Source of the DNA: VXLM01 sp034421575
GTDB lineage: Bacteria > Chloroflexota > Dehalococcoidia > Lucifugimonadales > VXLM01
DNA length: 39,186 nucleotides
NCBI GenBank assembly: GCA_034421575.1
Contig: DAOUKG010000026.1
Coordinates: 1-39,186, forward strand
Direction of reading: 5' to 3'
Position numbers and translations under genes: made by a program
In this document: positions 23,544 to 31,785 of the stretch, one piece after another
How positions within the stretch are numbered: position 1 is the first letter of the stretch
Layout of the letters: each line of letters starts with the position of its first letter
The notes under the pieces: generated by a model
The model's input: only the letters and a program-made list of their open reading frames with translations
Told to the model about the DNA's origin: nothing
Databases searched by the model: none

Positions 23544-24491
23544 ATGAATCAAGAAACACTGCGCGATCGGCTGTACGGCTGCTACGTGACGATTCCGACA
23601 ATGTTCAACGACGACGATGATCTGTCGGTGAATCTCGACGGGATACGACAGCACGTGGAATTCCTCATCGACGGCGGCATTCAGACGGGCACGGGCGTCC
23701 TGCTGGCGTGCGGCGCCGCGGGCGACTTCTCGTCCATGTCATTCGACGAGCGCGTGGCGGTGGCCGGAGCGGTCGTCGACCAGGCAGCGGGGCGAGTGCC
23801 TGTCATCCTCGGGGCGCAGACGACGAGCACGCGAGAGCTTATCGCCCTGGCAAGAGCGGCCGAGGACGTCGGGGCAGAGTACATCCAGGTCTCGCCGCCG
23901 TTCTACTTCGCCCACACCGAGGGCGACTTCTACGAGTACATCCTCGCCGCGTCGGAGGCGGCCGACATTGGCCTGATCGTCTACAACACGTTCTGGACAT
24001 CCCCCAGCGTATCGATAGGCATGGTGGAGAAGCTCGTCGAGCTCCCGAACGTCGCGGGCCTCAAGTGGGCGGTGCCCGGCGGCGTCCCCTTCGGCATGGA
24101 CCGCATCGTCAGCATGTTCGCCGACAAGGTGAGCGTCGTGGACAACAACGGTTCGTTCTTGATGAGCCACATCCTCGGAGCGCGAAGCATCGAGATCCAT
24201 CCGGCCAACTACTGGCCGCAGTGGGCGGTCGGATTCCTGCACATGCTGGAAGAACAGCGATACGTCGAGGCGCAGAACGAGGTGATCCGCGTGCTGCTCC
24301 CCTTCTACGATCTGTGGGACGACATGAAGCAGTACACGAGCGGCGACGGCTACGCCGACAAGCTGCTGATGGAGCTGGTCGGCCTGCCGTCCAGCCGTTG
24401 CCGTCCCCCCACCCGCGACGTGCGCGAGGCTTACCGCGACAAGGCCCGGCAGATGCTGCTCGACATCGGCGCGCCCGGAGTGGTGGCGTAG
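23544..24491 (+). CDS. Dihydrodipicolinate synthase (DapA)/N-acetylneuraminate lyase family protein
   Basis: A 315-aa class I aldolase-type TIM barrel. Schiff-base lysine K174 is in 'VAGLKWAVPGG' and the catalytic tyrosine Y147 is in 'GLIVYNTFWTS'. The phosphate/pyruvate-loop region reads 'LACGAAGDFSSM' where most members have GTTGE, so the alpha-keto acid partner probably differs from that of DapA. ATG 23544 is preceded by GGGAGC. The gene follows the three oxygenase genes in the same direction and may act on a product of theirs; that link is context inference. A lysine-pathway role is unlikely, as no other dap gene is near. Confidence 0.8.
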   Translation: MNQETLRDRLYGCYVTIPTMFNDDDDLSVNLDGIRQHVEFLIDGGIQTGTGVLLACGAAGDFSSMSFDERVAVAGAVVDQAAGRVPVILGAQTTSTRELIALARAAEDVGAEYIQVSPPFYFAHTEGDFYEYILAASEAADIGLIVYNTFWTSPSVSIGMVEKLVELPNVAGLKWAVPGGVPFGMDRIVSMFADKVSVVDNNGSFLMSHILGARSIEIHPANYWPQWAVGFLHMLEEQRYVEAQNEVIRVLLPFYDLWDDMKQYTSGDGYADKLLMELVGLPSSRCRPPTRDVREAYRDKARQMLLDIGAPGVVA

Positions 24492-24562
24492 GCGGGCGTA
24501 ACGGCGCAACAGGGCGATAGAGTATACTGAACGGTACATCCTCACCGACGAGGGAGGGCAAC

Positions 24563-25108
24563 ATGACCACTCGCACACTGGTAACCGCAGACGAACTGCT
24601 CCGTATGCCCGACGACGGCAAGCGCTACGAGTTGATTGAGGGAGAATTGATCGAGATGCCGCCCGCAGGACCAAGGCACGGTGAGATCGCCGCTACAGTT
24701 GTCATTGTACTCGGCCACTACGTTCGACAGAACGACCTTGGGGCTATCTTTGCAGCCGAAACAGGATTCTTGCTGCGGCACGATCCCGACACCGTCAGAG
24801 CGCCAGACGCCGCTTTCATTGCAAAGGAACGCCTGCCCCCCGAGGGAGTTCCAATTAGCTACTTCGACACCATTCCCGATCTCGTTGTCGAAGTTGTTTC
24901 TCCCAGCGACAGGGCCGGTCAGGTGCAGGCGAAGATCGAGCAGTGGATCGAGCACGGCGTGAAGCTGGTCTGGCTCGTACACCCTGAACGGCGCTCGATC
25001 ACGGTGTACAGTTCAGTTAGAGAGGTCCAAGTTCTCCATGAGGGTGACACCCTGACCGGCGATCCCGTGCTTCCCGACTTCTCATGCTCGGTATCCGAGA
25101 TATTCTGA
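24563..25108 (+). CDS. Uma2 family endonuclease (tandem copy 1)
   Basis: A 181-aa member of the Uma2 family (PD-(D/E)XK nuclease fold). Core residues are D82 in 'VRAPDAAFI', E110 in 'DLVVEVVSPSD' and K124 in 'VQAKIEQW'. A strong GGGAGGG ribosome binding site precedes ATG 24563 and a TATACT box lies at 24523-24528. The family is expanded in cyanobacteria and Chloroflexota, often in tandem, and its biological role is not settled. The next gene, 17 bp on, is a paralogue whose first 32 residues are identical. Confidence 0.85.
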   Translation: MTTRTLVTADELLRMPDDGKRYELIEGELIEMPPAGPRHGEIAATVVIVLGHYVRQNDLGAIFAAETGFLLRHDPDTVRAPDAAFIAKERLPPEGVPISYFDTIPDLVVEVVSPSDRAGQVQAKIEQWIEHGVKLVWLVHPERRSITVYSSVREVQVLHEGDTLTGDPVLPDFSCSVSEIF

Positions 25109-25125
25109 GCATTGAGGGAACCAAC

Positions 25126-25671
25126 ATGACCACTCGCACGCTGGTAACCGCAGACGAACTGCTCCGTATGCCCGACGACGGCAAGCGCTACGAACTGATC
25201 GAGGGGGAATTGATCGAAATGGCGCTAGCAGGCGGAATACACGGCAACATCGGCATGAGGTTTGCAGGACTTCTCTTCCAACATGTCAACAACAACGATC
25301 TGGGAGAGTTGTTCGGGGCCGAGACCGGAGTCTTCCTCCAACACGATCCCGACACCGTCCGAGCGCCCGACGCGGCCTTCATCGCCAAGGATCGGATTCC
25401 CCCAGACGGGATACCAACGGGCTACCTCGACACCATTCCCGACTTAGTGGTCGAGGTAGTTTCACCGAATGACCGCGCAGGTCAGGTGCAGGCGAAGATC
25501 GAGCAGTGGATCGAACACGGCGTGAAGCTAGTCTGGGTTGTATACCCGGAACAGCGCTCGATCATGGTTTACCGTTCGCTGAGCGAGGTTCAAGTTCTCC
25601 ACGAGGGTGACACCCTGACCGGCGATCCTGTGCTTCCCGACTTCTCGTGCTCGGTATCCGAGATATTCTAG
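25126..25671 (+). CDS. Uma2 family endonuclease (tandem copy 2)
   Basis: A 181-aa paralogue of the preceding gene. Residues 1-32 are identical, as are long stretches around the active site ('PDLVVEVVSP', 'DRAGQVQAKIEQWIEHGVKL') and the C-terminus ('HEGDTLTGDPVLPDFSCSVS'). The segment after residue 32 and the middle region differ. ATG 25126 is chosen because it aligns with copy 1; the open frame reaches back into copy 1. Both copies are intact, indicating a recent duplication with local divergence. Confidence 0.85.
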   Translation: MTTRTLVTADELLRMPDDGKRYELIEGELIEMALAGGIHGNIGMRFAGLLFQHVNNNDLGELFGAETGVFLQHDPDTVRAPDAAFIAKDRIPPDGIPTGYLDTIPDLVVEVVSPNDRAGQVQAKIEQWIEHGVKLVWVVYPEQRSIMVYRSLSEVQVLHEGDTLTGDPVLPDFSCSVSEIF

Positions 25672-25973
25672 GTACACCTAAACCGTTCGTGGTGAGCTTG
25701 TCGAACCATGAAAAGCTCCACAACCCTTCGACAGGCTTTCAAGTAACTGCCCTCGCCTACGTCGGGGCATCACCCTCACCCTCACCCTAGCCCTCTCCCA
25801 CGACGGGAGAGGGGATAAGAGGGCCTTCGACAGGCTCAGAGCCTGCCCGGTACTCGATACGGGGCCGAACGGGCTTTCTCGTAGCCACACGGCAGTTACT
25901 GACACCCCGGCATGACCCCAAACCCGGGGCGTAACGCTGCTCCGGGCGACCGGATTTCCCTCAAGTCACCCTT
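25672..25973. repeat. Intergenic repeat block
   Basis: Contains CCGTTCGTGGTGAGCTTGTC (25682-25701), a CTTTCAAGTAACTGC element (25736-25750) similar to the sequence next to the IS110 copy, a CCCTCACCCTAG...GGGAGAGGGG copy (25773-25814), a CTTCGACAGGCTCAGAG repeat with a GGTACTCGATACGGGG insert (about 25826-25870) and GGCAGTTACTGACACC (about 25891-25906). No gene is seen. Confidence 0.75.
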
Positions 25974-27134
25974 CTACGAAAAGGCGTCCAGTCCTGTGAC
26001 GTCTCGACCCAGCACCAGGCTGTGGATGTCCCGCGTTCCCTCGTAGGTGTCGACCGTCTCCAGATTGAGCATGTGACGTATGGTGTGGTAATCAAGCGTG
26101 ATGCCGCTGGCTCCGAGTATCTCACGTGCGAGTCGCGCTCCGTTCAGGGCGGCGCGGGCATTCTCGCGCTTGGCCAGCGAGACGTGGGTGTAGCTCAGCT
26201 TCCCCTGGTCCTTGAGGCGGGCCAGCTGGCAGACGCGGAGGAGTCCGCTGGTGTGGTCGGCCAGCAGCGTGGCGAGCTTGTCCTGGACGAGTTGCCGAGA
26301 GCCGATGGGCTTGCCGAAGGTCTTTCGCGCCTTGGAGAAGGCAAGGGCCTCCTCATAGACGTACTCCAGAGGCCCCAGAACGCCCCAGGAGATGCCGTAA
26401 CGGGCCTGGGTGAGGCATGACAGCGGGGCGGACAGTCCGGCGGCCTCCGGGAGCATCGCCGAGGCGGGAACTCCTACGTCTTCGAGGACCAGTTCGCTTG
26501 CGCCGGACGTGCGGAGGCTCATCTGCCTCTCGATCTTCTTGGCTGAGAATCCCGGTGTATCGGTGGGAACGACGAACCCTCGTATCGTGCCGTCCTCTTC
26601 GTCTTTCGCCCAGATGATCGCGATGTCCGCGATGGAGCCGTAGCTGATCCAGACCTTGACGCCGTTCAGGACGTAGGAGTCCCCGTCACGACGTGCACGG
26701 GTCTCCATCGCGCCGGGGTCGGAGCCGCCGGAGTGCTCGGTCAGGCCGAAGCAGCCGATCAACTCGCCGCCTGCTATCTGGGGAAGGTACGTCCGACGCT
26801 GCTCCTCGGAGCCGTATCGCAGGATCGGGTACATGCAGAGCGCGCCCTGAACGCTGGCGAAGCTTCGCAGGCCGGAGTCGATCCGCTCCAACTCGTACAT
26901 GACCAGCCCGTACGCCAAGCTGCCGACGCCCGAAGCGCCGTACTCGACGGGCATGTTTGCCCCGATCAATCCAAGCTCGGCAAGGCGTGGGACGAGTTGC
27001 CTGGGGAACTCCGCCCGCTCCCACCATCCCGAAATATGTGGGAGGGCCTCGGCGTCCAGGAACTCACGCACGGACGCCTGCGTCTGCCGCTCTTCGTCCG
27101 TGAATTGGTCGGATACGTGAAAGTAGTCGAGCAT
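25974..27134 (-). CDS. Acyl-CoA dehydrogenase, glutaryl-CoA dehydrogenase-like
   Basis: A 386-aa FAD flavoenzyme of the acyl-CoA dehydrogenase family. 'ERIDSGLRSFASVQGAL', 'GCFGLTEHSGGSDPGAMET' and the C-terminal 'DTYEGTRDIHSLVLGRDVTG' with catalytic base E365 are typical of glutaryl-CoA dehydrogenases, which convert glutaryl-CoA to crotonyl-CoA in lysine and tryptophan breakdown. Electrons would pass to an electron transfer flavoprotein. It starts 7 nt after the SGNH hydrolase gene and is probably co-transcribed with it, an odd partner. Substrate specificity within the family is not certain from motifs alone. Confidence 0.88.
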   Translation of the reverse strand: MLDYFHVSDQFTDEERQTQASVREFLDAEALPHISGWWERAEFPRQLVPRLAELGLIGANMPVEYGASGVGSLAYGLVMYELERIDSGLRSFASVQGALCMYPILRYGSEEQRRTYLPQIAGGELIGCFGLTEHSGGSDPGAMETRARRDGDSYVLNGVKVWISYGSIADIAIIWAKDEEDGTIRGFVVPTDTPGFSAKKIERQMSLRTSGASELVLEDVGVPASAMLPEAAGLSAPLSCLTQARYGISWGVLGPLEYVYEEALAFSKARKTFGKPIGSRQLVQDKLATLLADHTSGLLRVCQLARLKDQGKLSYTHVSLAKRENARAALNGARLAREILGASGITLDYHTIRHMLNLETVDTYEGTRDIHSLVLGRDVTGLDAFS

Positions 27135-27141
27135 GGACTTC

Positions 27142-28254
27142 TCAGCGTCCTATCAGGACGGGTTGATCGAGGAATTCCTTGAGTTCGCTTGCCACGACGG
27201 CGTGTCCCTTGTCAGAGAGGTGCCAGATATCGGTATAACCCAGTCGCTCGCCCAGGAACAGTGCTTCGCCTCCGCGCGCTCGAAACGCGGGCAGCAGATC
27301 GAGGCACATCAGCGAGCGCTCTTCGCAGTAGCGGGCAAACTGGCGCTGCGGAAGGAAAGGATACTCCGCATCCATCTGATATGCCAGCGGCAAGACCACG
27401 ATGACGAGCCGCGCGCCGTCCCCTTTAACCTCGTCGGCGAGCCGGTCGTACATCCCCCGGAGCCATACCCACTCCGGCGAGTCGTAGTCGGTCAGCGCCT
27501 CGATGCTGATGGTGTCCTCGCCGGTGACGTAGGTCGGCCACCGGCGGCCGGCGACGACGGCATAACTTGCATCGTGATCGGTGATGTTCGTGACGTTGAC
27601 AGTCGAGCGGACCAGCCTGCCAAGCTCGGTGCCTCCCTGCTCACGTTCCCTTCTGCGGGCTTCGAGGATGGGGACGACGCGCTCTTCGTGGTACCGGAGG
27701 TTTGGGTACGCCTCCGGGGGGATGTTCTCGATGGCGTCCTCGGTGTAGTTCCAGTGCAGCTCGGGGTCAACGATGTCGTTCATGCTGAAGGCCACGATCA
27801 CGAAGGCCGCCGGAATCTCTCTGTCGCGGTTCACGTACTGCTGTAGTTGGTTGTACGGCGTGTACCCGCTCACGGCGGCGTTGAGCACCGCAATGTCGCC
27901 GTACTCCGGCGCGTCCAGCATCGATTCGAGTCGCTGAGGGAACGCCGTGTCAAACGGCACACCCACACCGTATGCCACCGAATCGCCCAGCACCTTGATG
28001 TTGATTGTCGACCGGAGGCTTTCCGGCGAGCGGTCCGGGCGCATGTTTCGGTCGCGAACGTCAGGATGATCGGGATTGAGCTCGTACAGGTACGGACAGT
28101 CGCCGCACGTGACGTGCAGTGGGACTTCCGACGAGGGCGAATCGCGTGTGAGGCGAAGGCCGACCTCCAATATCAACAGCGCCGCACCTATCCCGATGAG
28201 CACAAGGAGGAGGTTGACGTAGGCCCTCGTCGATATGGTGAAGCGCGAACGCAT
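27142..28254 (-). CDS. Membrane-anchored SGNH/GDSL hydrolase
   Basis: A 370-aa protein with one N-terminal transmembrane helix (about residues 11-33) and an extracytoplasmic SGNH hydrolase domain. The four blocks are visible: GDS with S92 (KVLGDSVAYG), G130 (NAAVSGYT), N159 (FSMNDI) and D342-x-x-H345 (DIWHLSDKG). Such enzymes act as lipases, esterases or carbohydrate O-deacetylases; surface placement suggests work on glycans or lipids outside the membrane. ATG 28254 has GGAGG 8 nt upstream and is preferred to the longer frame to 28425. The acyl-CoA dehydrogenase gene follows after 7 nt. Confidence 0.8.
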   Translation of the reverse strand: MRSRFTISTRAYVNLLLVLIGIGAALLILEVGLRLTRDSPSSEVPLHVTCGDCPYLYELNPDHPDVRDRNMRPDRSPESLRSTINIKVLGDSVAYGVGVPFDTAFPQRLESMLDAPEYGDIAVLNAAVSGYTPYNQLQQYVNRDREIPAAFVIVAFSMNDIVDPELHWNYTEDAIENIPPEAYPNLRYHEERVVPILEARRREREQGGTELGRLVRSTVNVTNITDHDASYAVVAGRRWPTYVTGEDTISIEALTDYDSPEWVWLRGMYDRLADEVKGDGARLVIVVLPLAYQMDAEYPFLPQRQFARYCEERSLMCLDLLPAFRARGGEALFLGERLGYTDIWHLSDKGHAVVASELKEFLDQPVLIGR

Positions 28255-28418
28255 GGCTGCGGCCTCCATGATACCGACATCGGGGAGAGGATTCAGGTGG
28301 TGGGTGTTGGGTTCCGGGTGCTTGAGAAGGCGATCAATGCACGGAGCGAGCAACTGTGGTATCGCACCTAAAGGCCAGTACCGGTTCCAGATGGTTTTGA
28401 CTGATCTTTCGAGGCACA

Positions 28419-28454
28419 CCCTCACCCTAGCCCTCTCCCACGACGGGAGAGGGG
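28419..28454. repeat. Intact CCCTCACC...GGGAGAGGGG hairpin repeat
   Basis: A clean copy of the 36-bp repeat without the nested insert, in the gap between the SGNH hydrolase start and the end of the arrestin-like gene. Confidence 0.85.
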
Positions 28455-28499
28455 ATACCCGCTTCTCGATTTAGCTGTCATATTCAGATGGAATTGGTA

Positions 28500-29360
28500 C
28501 TAGAAATCGACCCTGATCTCCTGCTCTATTCGCAGGTCGCGCCGCATGTTTCGTGTGAGCCATGCCTTCACGAGCCACCGGACGGACGATTTTTCGGTTT
28601 TCAGAGTTGGCACTTCGACCTGGCCGACATCCAGCCTGAACCGCCATTCCCGCGTTCGGCCTGGCCGAAGGGTAACGTCCCTTTCGAACGTCACCTCGTC
28701 CACGGTGAGGTTCTTCTCCTCGTTGCCGAACTTTTCGGACCTCACCAGGGCCACCTTGACCTCCTCTGCCGTCACGTCCTGGAGCATTTCCGCGCGCAGG
28801 TCGCCCTCCAGAGTGTCCCCCGTACGCGCACTCCCGTTGGACACCGTGAGGGTCATTGCGCACTGCTCATGCTTGGACTGCGCGACGACCGGGTGGGGCC
28901 TGGCGTCGTCCGCTGCGGGAAGGGCCGAAACGGAAACCGGCTGTTCGCTGCGAATGTCCCGCGCTCCGGCCACGTCGAGGATTGCCTGGATCTCCCACGA
29001 GATGCCGGGCACTACGTGGCTCACCTGTATGCCGGTCATTGTAGGCAGGGCATCCGCCGGAACGGCCAGTCTCACGTCGGTCGTATGGGGTACCCCGTTC
29101 CGTACCGTCGCGTCGTTGAGGAAACTCTCCTCCATGTTGAAGAGAACCTGTTTCTTCCTGGAGTAGTGCGTCCCATACTGGCTGCTCGTCTTCTGCACAT
29201 AGGTCTCCGTGCAGACGAGCGCGACCGTTCCCTGTCGGACACGAAAGTCGCTCTCCGCCATGAGTACGACGCGAGCCTCAAGCTCCTCGCCGGGTTGGAG
29301 CTCGGTCCTGTCTGCTTGGATACTGAGGTCGGCGCGAGGCCGACGAAAACGCGAAACCAT
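28500..29360 (-). CDS. Arrestin-like / Spo0M-like beta-sandwich protein
   Basis: A 286-aa beta-rich protein with two domains. The N-terminal domain has the arrestin-type 'LQPGEELEARVVLMAESDFR' strand pattern followed by 'VALVCTETYVQKTSS', 'VPHTTDVRLAVPADALPTM' and 'HVVPGISWEIQAILDV'. The second domain repeats the layout with 'GDTLEGDLRAEM' and ends with 'VRWLVKAWLTRNMRRDL'. This matches the arrestin N/C organisation also seen in bacterial Spo0M proteins. No signal peptide or catalytic motif is seen; a scaffold role is inferred. It lies 57 bp downstream of a PhyH gene on the same strand. Confidence 0.55.
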   Translation of the reverse strand: MVSRFRRPRADLSIQADRTELQPGEELEARVVLMAESDFRVRQGTVALVCTETYVQKTSSQYGTHYSRKKQVLFNMEESFLNDATVRNGVPHTTDVRLAVPADALPTMTGIQVSHVVPGISWEIQAILDVAGARDIRSEQPVSVSALPAADDARPHPVVAQSKHEQCAMTLTVSNGSARTGDTLEGDLRAEMLQDVTAEEVKVALVRSEKFGNEEKNLTVDEVTFERDVTLRPGRTREWRFRLDVGQVEVPTLKTEKSSVRWLVKAWLTRNMRRDLRIEQEIRVDF

Positions 29361-29417
29361 TTGAATTGGACCTGTCTACCAAATGTCAGTATGCAGTCGT
29401 AACGGGGCGCAGAGGCC

Positions 29418-30296
29418 CTAAACAGCCGCAGGAGCGAAGGTCGCGGCGCCTGCATCGTCGTAGACCAATTGGAGGCCTGTTTCCGCCTGGGGAGTTTTGG
29501 CGAGACGCTCCCACGATTCGATCCACTGCTGCCGGAGGGGGCTATCGTGCGGGTTGGAGAACCACTCGTCCCACTGTGCCCGGTTCCAGCGAGTGGTCGA
29601 GCGGTAAAAGCCTTGCGCCGTGACCCGCATGACCTCAAGCTCCCGCGGCGTCTCCGGGTAGTGGTAGTAGGTCACGCAGCTCATGCGCCGGTCATTGCTG
29701 CCTCCCCACGTCGAGTGGACGAGCCGCATGTCGAAGAGAACGGCGTCACCGGGATCGGCCTCCGCGACGTAGCACGGGACCTTATCGAGAAACTCCATGC
29801 CCTCGTCGCTCCGAGCAGAATCTCGCCCGAGCGGCCACCAACCGGTCAACTGCGACTGCCACGGGTCCTTGTGCGATCCGGGAACGAAGCGCAGAGCGCC
29901 GGTATCGGCGCGGGTTGATTCAAAGACCGGGAACTGGTACTTGGGGCCGTAGCCGTGGATATTGGGCGACCCGTCGTTGAAGTGCCACGGGGTGTTGGTG
30001 ATATAGCGGTACGAGTTGATCTCCAGCCCAAACACGTCGTCTCCGAACAACTGTGACGCCGGGCCGTAGAAGCGCGGGTCCTCCAGCAGCGACGAGTAGA
30101 ACGGCGTGTCCTCGCCCAACATGCTGAACGTGTGGGTCTCCGTGCCGTCGAACTCGCCCTCCGACTTCTGGGTCCGCTCCGCGCCGTACTCGAACTCCGC
30201 GCGAAGCGTCGCCATCTCGTCCTCCGTGAAAACGTTCTTGAGAATGACGAATCCGAAGAGTTCGAACTGCCTCACCTGGTCTTCGGTCAGCTTCAT
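29418..30296 (-). CDS. Phytanoyl-CoA dioxygenase family protein, HxN variant
   Basis: A 292-aa PhyH-type protein. 'FELFGFVILKNVFTEDEM' at the N-terminus, 'ALRFVPGSHKDPW' and 'RLVHSTWGGSNDRRMS' (distal H194 and Arg) are typical. The iron motif reads H105-F-N107-D108 (TPWHFNDG): asparagine stands at the usual carboxylate position, and an aspartate is one residue further. Iron binding may be altered or may use D108. ATG 30296 has AGGAG 5 nt upstream. It is more distant from the tandem pair at 21486-23224 than those are from each other. Confidence 0.82.
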   Translation of the reverse strand: MKLTEDQVRQFELFGFVILKNVFTEDEMATLRAEFEYGAERTQKSEGEFDGTETHTFSMLGEDTPFYSSLLEDPRFYGPASQLFGDDVFGLEINSYRYITNTPWHFNDGSPNIHGYGPKYQFPVFESTRADTGALRFVPGSHKDPWQSQLTGWWPLGRDSARSDEGMEFLDKVPCYVAEADPGDAVLFDMRLVHSTWGGSNDRRMSCVTYYHYPETPRELEVMRVTAQGFYRSTTRWNRAQWDEWFSNPHDSPLRQQWIESWERLAKTPQAETGLQLVYDDAGAATFAPAAV

Positions 30297-30612
30297 GTGT
30301 TCTCCTAATTCCTTGCCTTAGTTCCCGCAGCCCGCTCTCGTGCAGAGAGGGAGTCCAGAAGGGGCCTCTGCAGCTCTGGAGACTTCTCTGGATTCCCGCC
30401 TTCGGAGCCCTTTGCGTAACCGCTCTCCCGCTGAGAGATTGTTCGTGAAAGAGCATCTCCCAGCTTTGGAGACGTTTCTGGATTCCGGCCTACGCCGGAA
30501 TGACGGTGGTTGTTCAATGGTCTCCCTTCGCGGGAATGACGGGGGTTGTTCAATGATCACCTTTCACGGGAATGACGTACGTTATGCGAGGGTCTCCAAG
30601 ACGAGCGAGAAG
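30297..30612. repeat. Intergenic REP-like hairpins
   Basis: Contains two related CTCTGGAGACTTCTCTGGATTCC-like segments (about 30372-30397 and about 30464-30487), a hairpin with arms ATTCCGGC/GCCGGAAT (about 30482-30502) and three 'GGGAATGACG'-type tails. No gene is supported. Confidence 0.6.
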
Positions 30613-31500
30613 CTAGAAGCTCACGTTTGAGAAGAACTCAGGCACTCCCTTGACGCCGGGGCGCAGGCGGAATAGCGCGCCGGCTCCCGGGCCGTGCGTC
30701 TCGCGGTCGTTCGAGCTAATGGTCGTTACGTACAGCTCGTCGAGGTCTTCCCCGCCGAATACGGCGCTGGAGACCATGTCGCAGGGGAAATCGATGGCCT
30801 CGACCAGCTCGCCGCCCGGCGTGTACTTGTGCATCTCGCCGGTCAGGACGCGGGCGGACCAGACATTGCCCTCGGCGTCGACGGTCATGCCGTCAGGCAG
30901 GCCGTCCTTGTCAACGTCGTCGGACGCAACGAAGTCACGCCGGTTGCTGATGGCGCCTGTGGCGCGGTCGTAGTCGAACAGCCAGATCGCGCCCGTGGGA
31001 CTGTCGGTGTAGTAGATGCCGGACAGATCGGGCGTGAATCCCAGTCCGTTGGATATGGCAATGTCGTCGAGGACCTTGGTGATCGTGCCATCCGTATCGA
31101 GGAGGTAGAGGCTGCCCAAGGCCTCCTCCGCCATGGCCTTCGCCGAGTCCTTGCACATCGTCCCGCAGTAGACCCGCCCTTCGGGGTCGGCGATGACATC
31201 GTTGAAGCGGTTCTCCTCCTCGCCCGGAAGGCCGTCGATCACGATGTCGAGGCTGCCGTCTCTGAGGACTCCGATCCTGCCCTCTTCCAGGAACATGAGG
31301 ATAGAGCCGTCGGCCTGGAACGTGTACCCGCCAAACATCTGGCCCGCATCGAAGACGAGCTCATGCCCGCCCGTGGCCGGGTCGTAGCGGTAGAGTTCCC
31401 CCTCCGTGATATCTCCCCAGTACAGTTTCTTCTCGACGGGGTGCCACAGGGGCCCCTCGCCCGTGTCATCCATGGTGTCGACGATGAGTTCCGGCTTCAT
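30613..31500 (-). CDS. SMP-30/gluconolactonase/LRE family protein
   Basis: A 295-aa six-bladed beta-propeller lactonase. The metal site is recognisable: E15 (GEGPLW), the Asn in 'RFNDVIADPEGRVYCGTM', the Asn in 'AISNGLGFTPD' and the Asp in 'LPDGMTVDAEGNVW'. Members hydrolyse sugar lactones such as gluconolactone, so a role in sugar acid catabolism fits, perhaps with the neighbouring SDR. ATG 31500 follows GGAGGAAGAG. It is intracellular (no signal peptide). The substrate is not determined. Confidence 0.88.
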   Translation of the reverse strand: MKPELIVDTMDDTGEGPLWHPVEKKLYWGDITEGELYRYDPATGGHELVFDAGQMFGGYTFQADGSILMFLEEGRIGVLRDGSLDIVIDGLPGEEENRFNDVIADPEGRVYCGTMCKDSAKAMAEEALGSLYLLDTDGTITKVLDDIAISNGLGFTPDLSGIYYTDSPTGAIWLFDYDRATGAISNRRDFVASDDVDKDGLPDGMTVDAEGNVWSARVLTGEMHKYTPGGELVEAIDFPCDMVSSAVFGGEDLDELYVTTISSNDRETHGPGAGALFRLRPGVKGVPEFFSNVSF

Positions 31501-31785
31501 CTCTTCCTCCGTGGCTAGTGCAATCCGTTCGAATATAAGCTAGAGGCCCTATGTGTTCCGCTCGGCCTGAGCAGCGTTATGCCCCGCGAGCCCTTCGACA
31601 AGCTCAGGGCGAACGGGGCCGTGCAGGGGTGTCAGTAACTGCCTTGAACACGACCTCTTTTCACCTCTGCGCTCTCTGTGTTCTCTGCGGTGAATCTTCA
31701 TCCTGTCCTGAGTAGTTACTTGAAAGCCTGTCGAAGGGCGGTTCGTGGTTCGACAAGCTCACCACGAACGGAACTTCACGTACTC
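31501..31785. repeat. Intergenic repeats
   Basis: Contains 'TTCGACAAGCTCAGGGCGAA' (about 31592-31615), GTGTCAGTAACTGCC (31628-31642), an inverted 'CTCTGCGCTCTCTGTGTTCT' repeat (about 31664-31695), TTACTTGAAAGCCTGTCGAAG (about 31717-31737) and a TTCGTGGTTCGACAAGCTCA repeat. No gene is seen. Confidence 0.65.

Noticed and set aside
24563..25671. Uma2 pair as a known anti-phage system
   Set aside because: Only two nuclease-like paralogues are present, with no helicase, methylase or sensor gene; a defence role would be guesswork.
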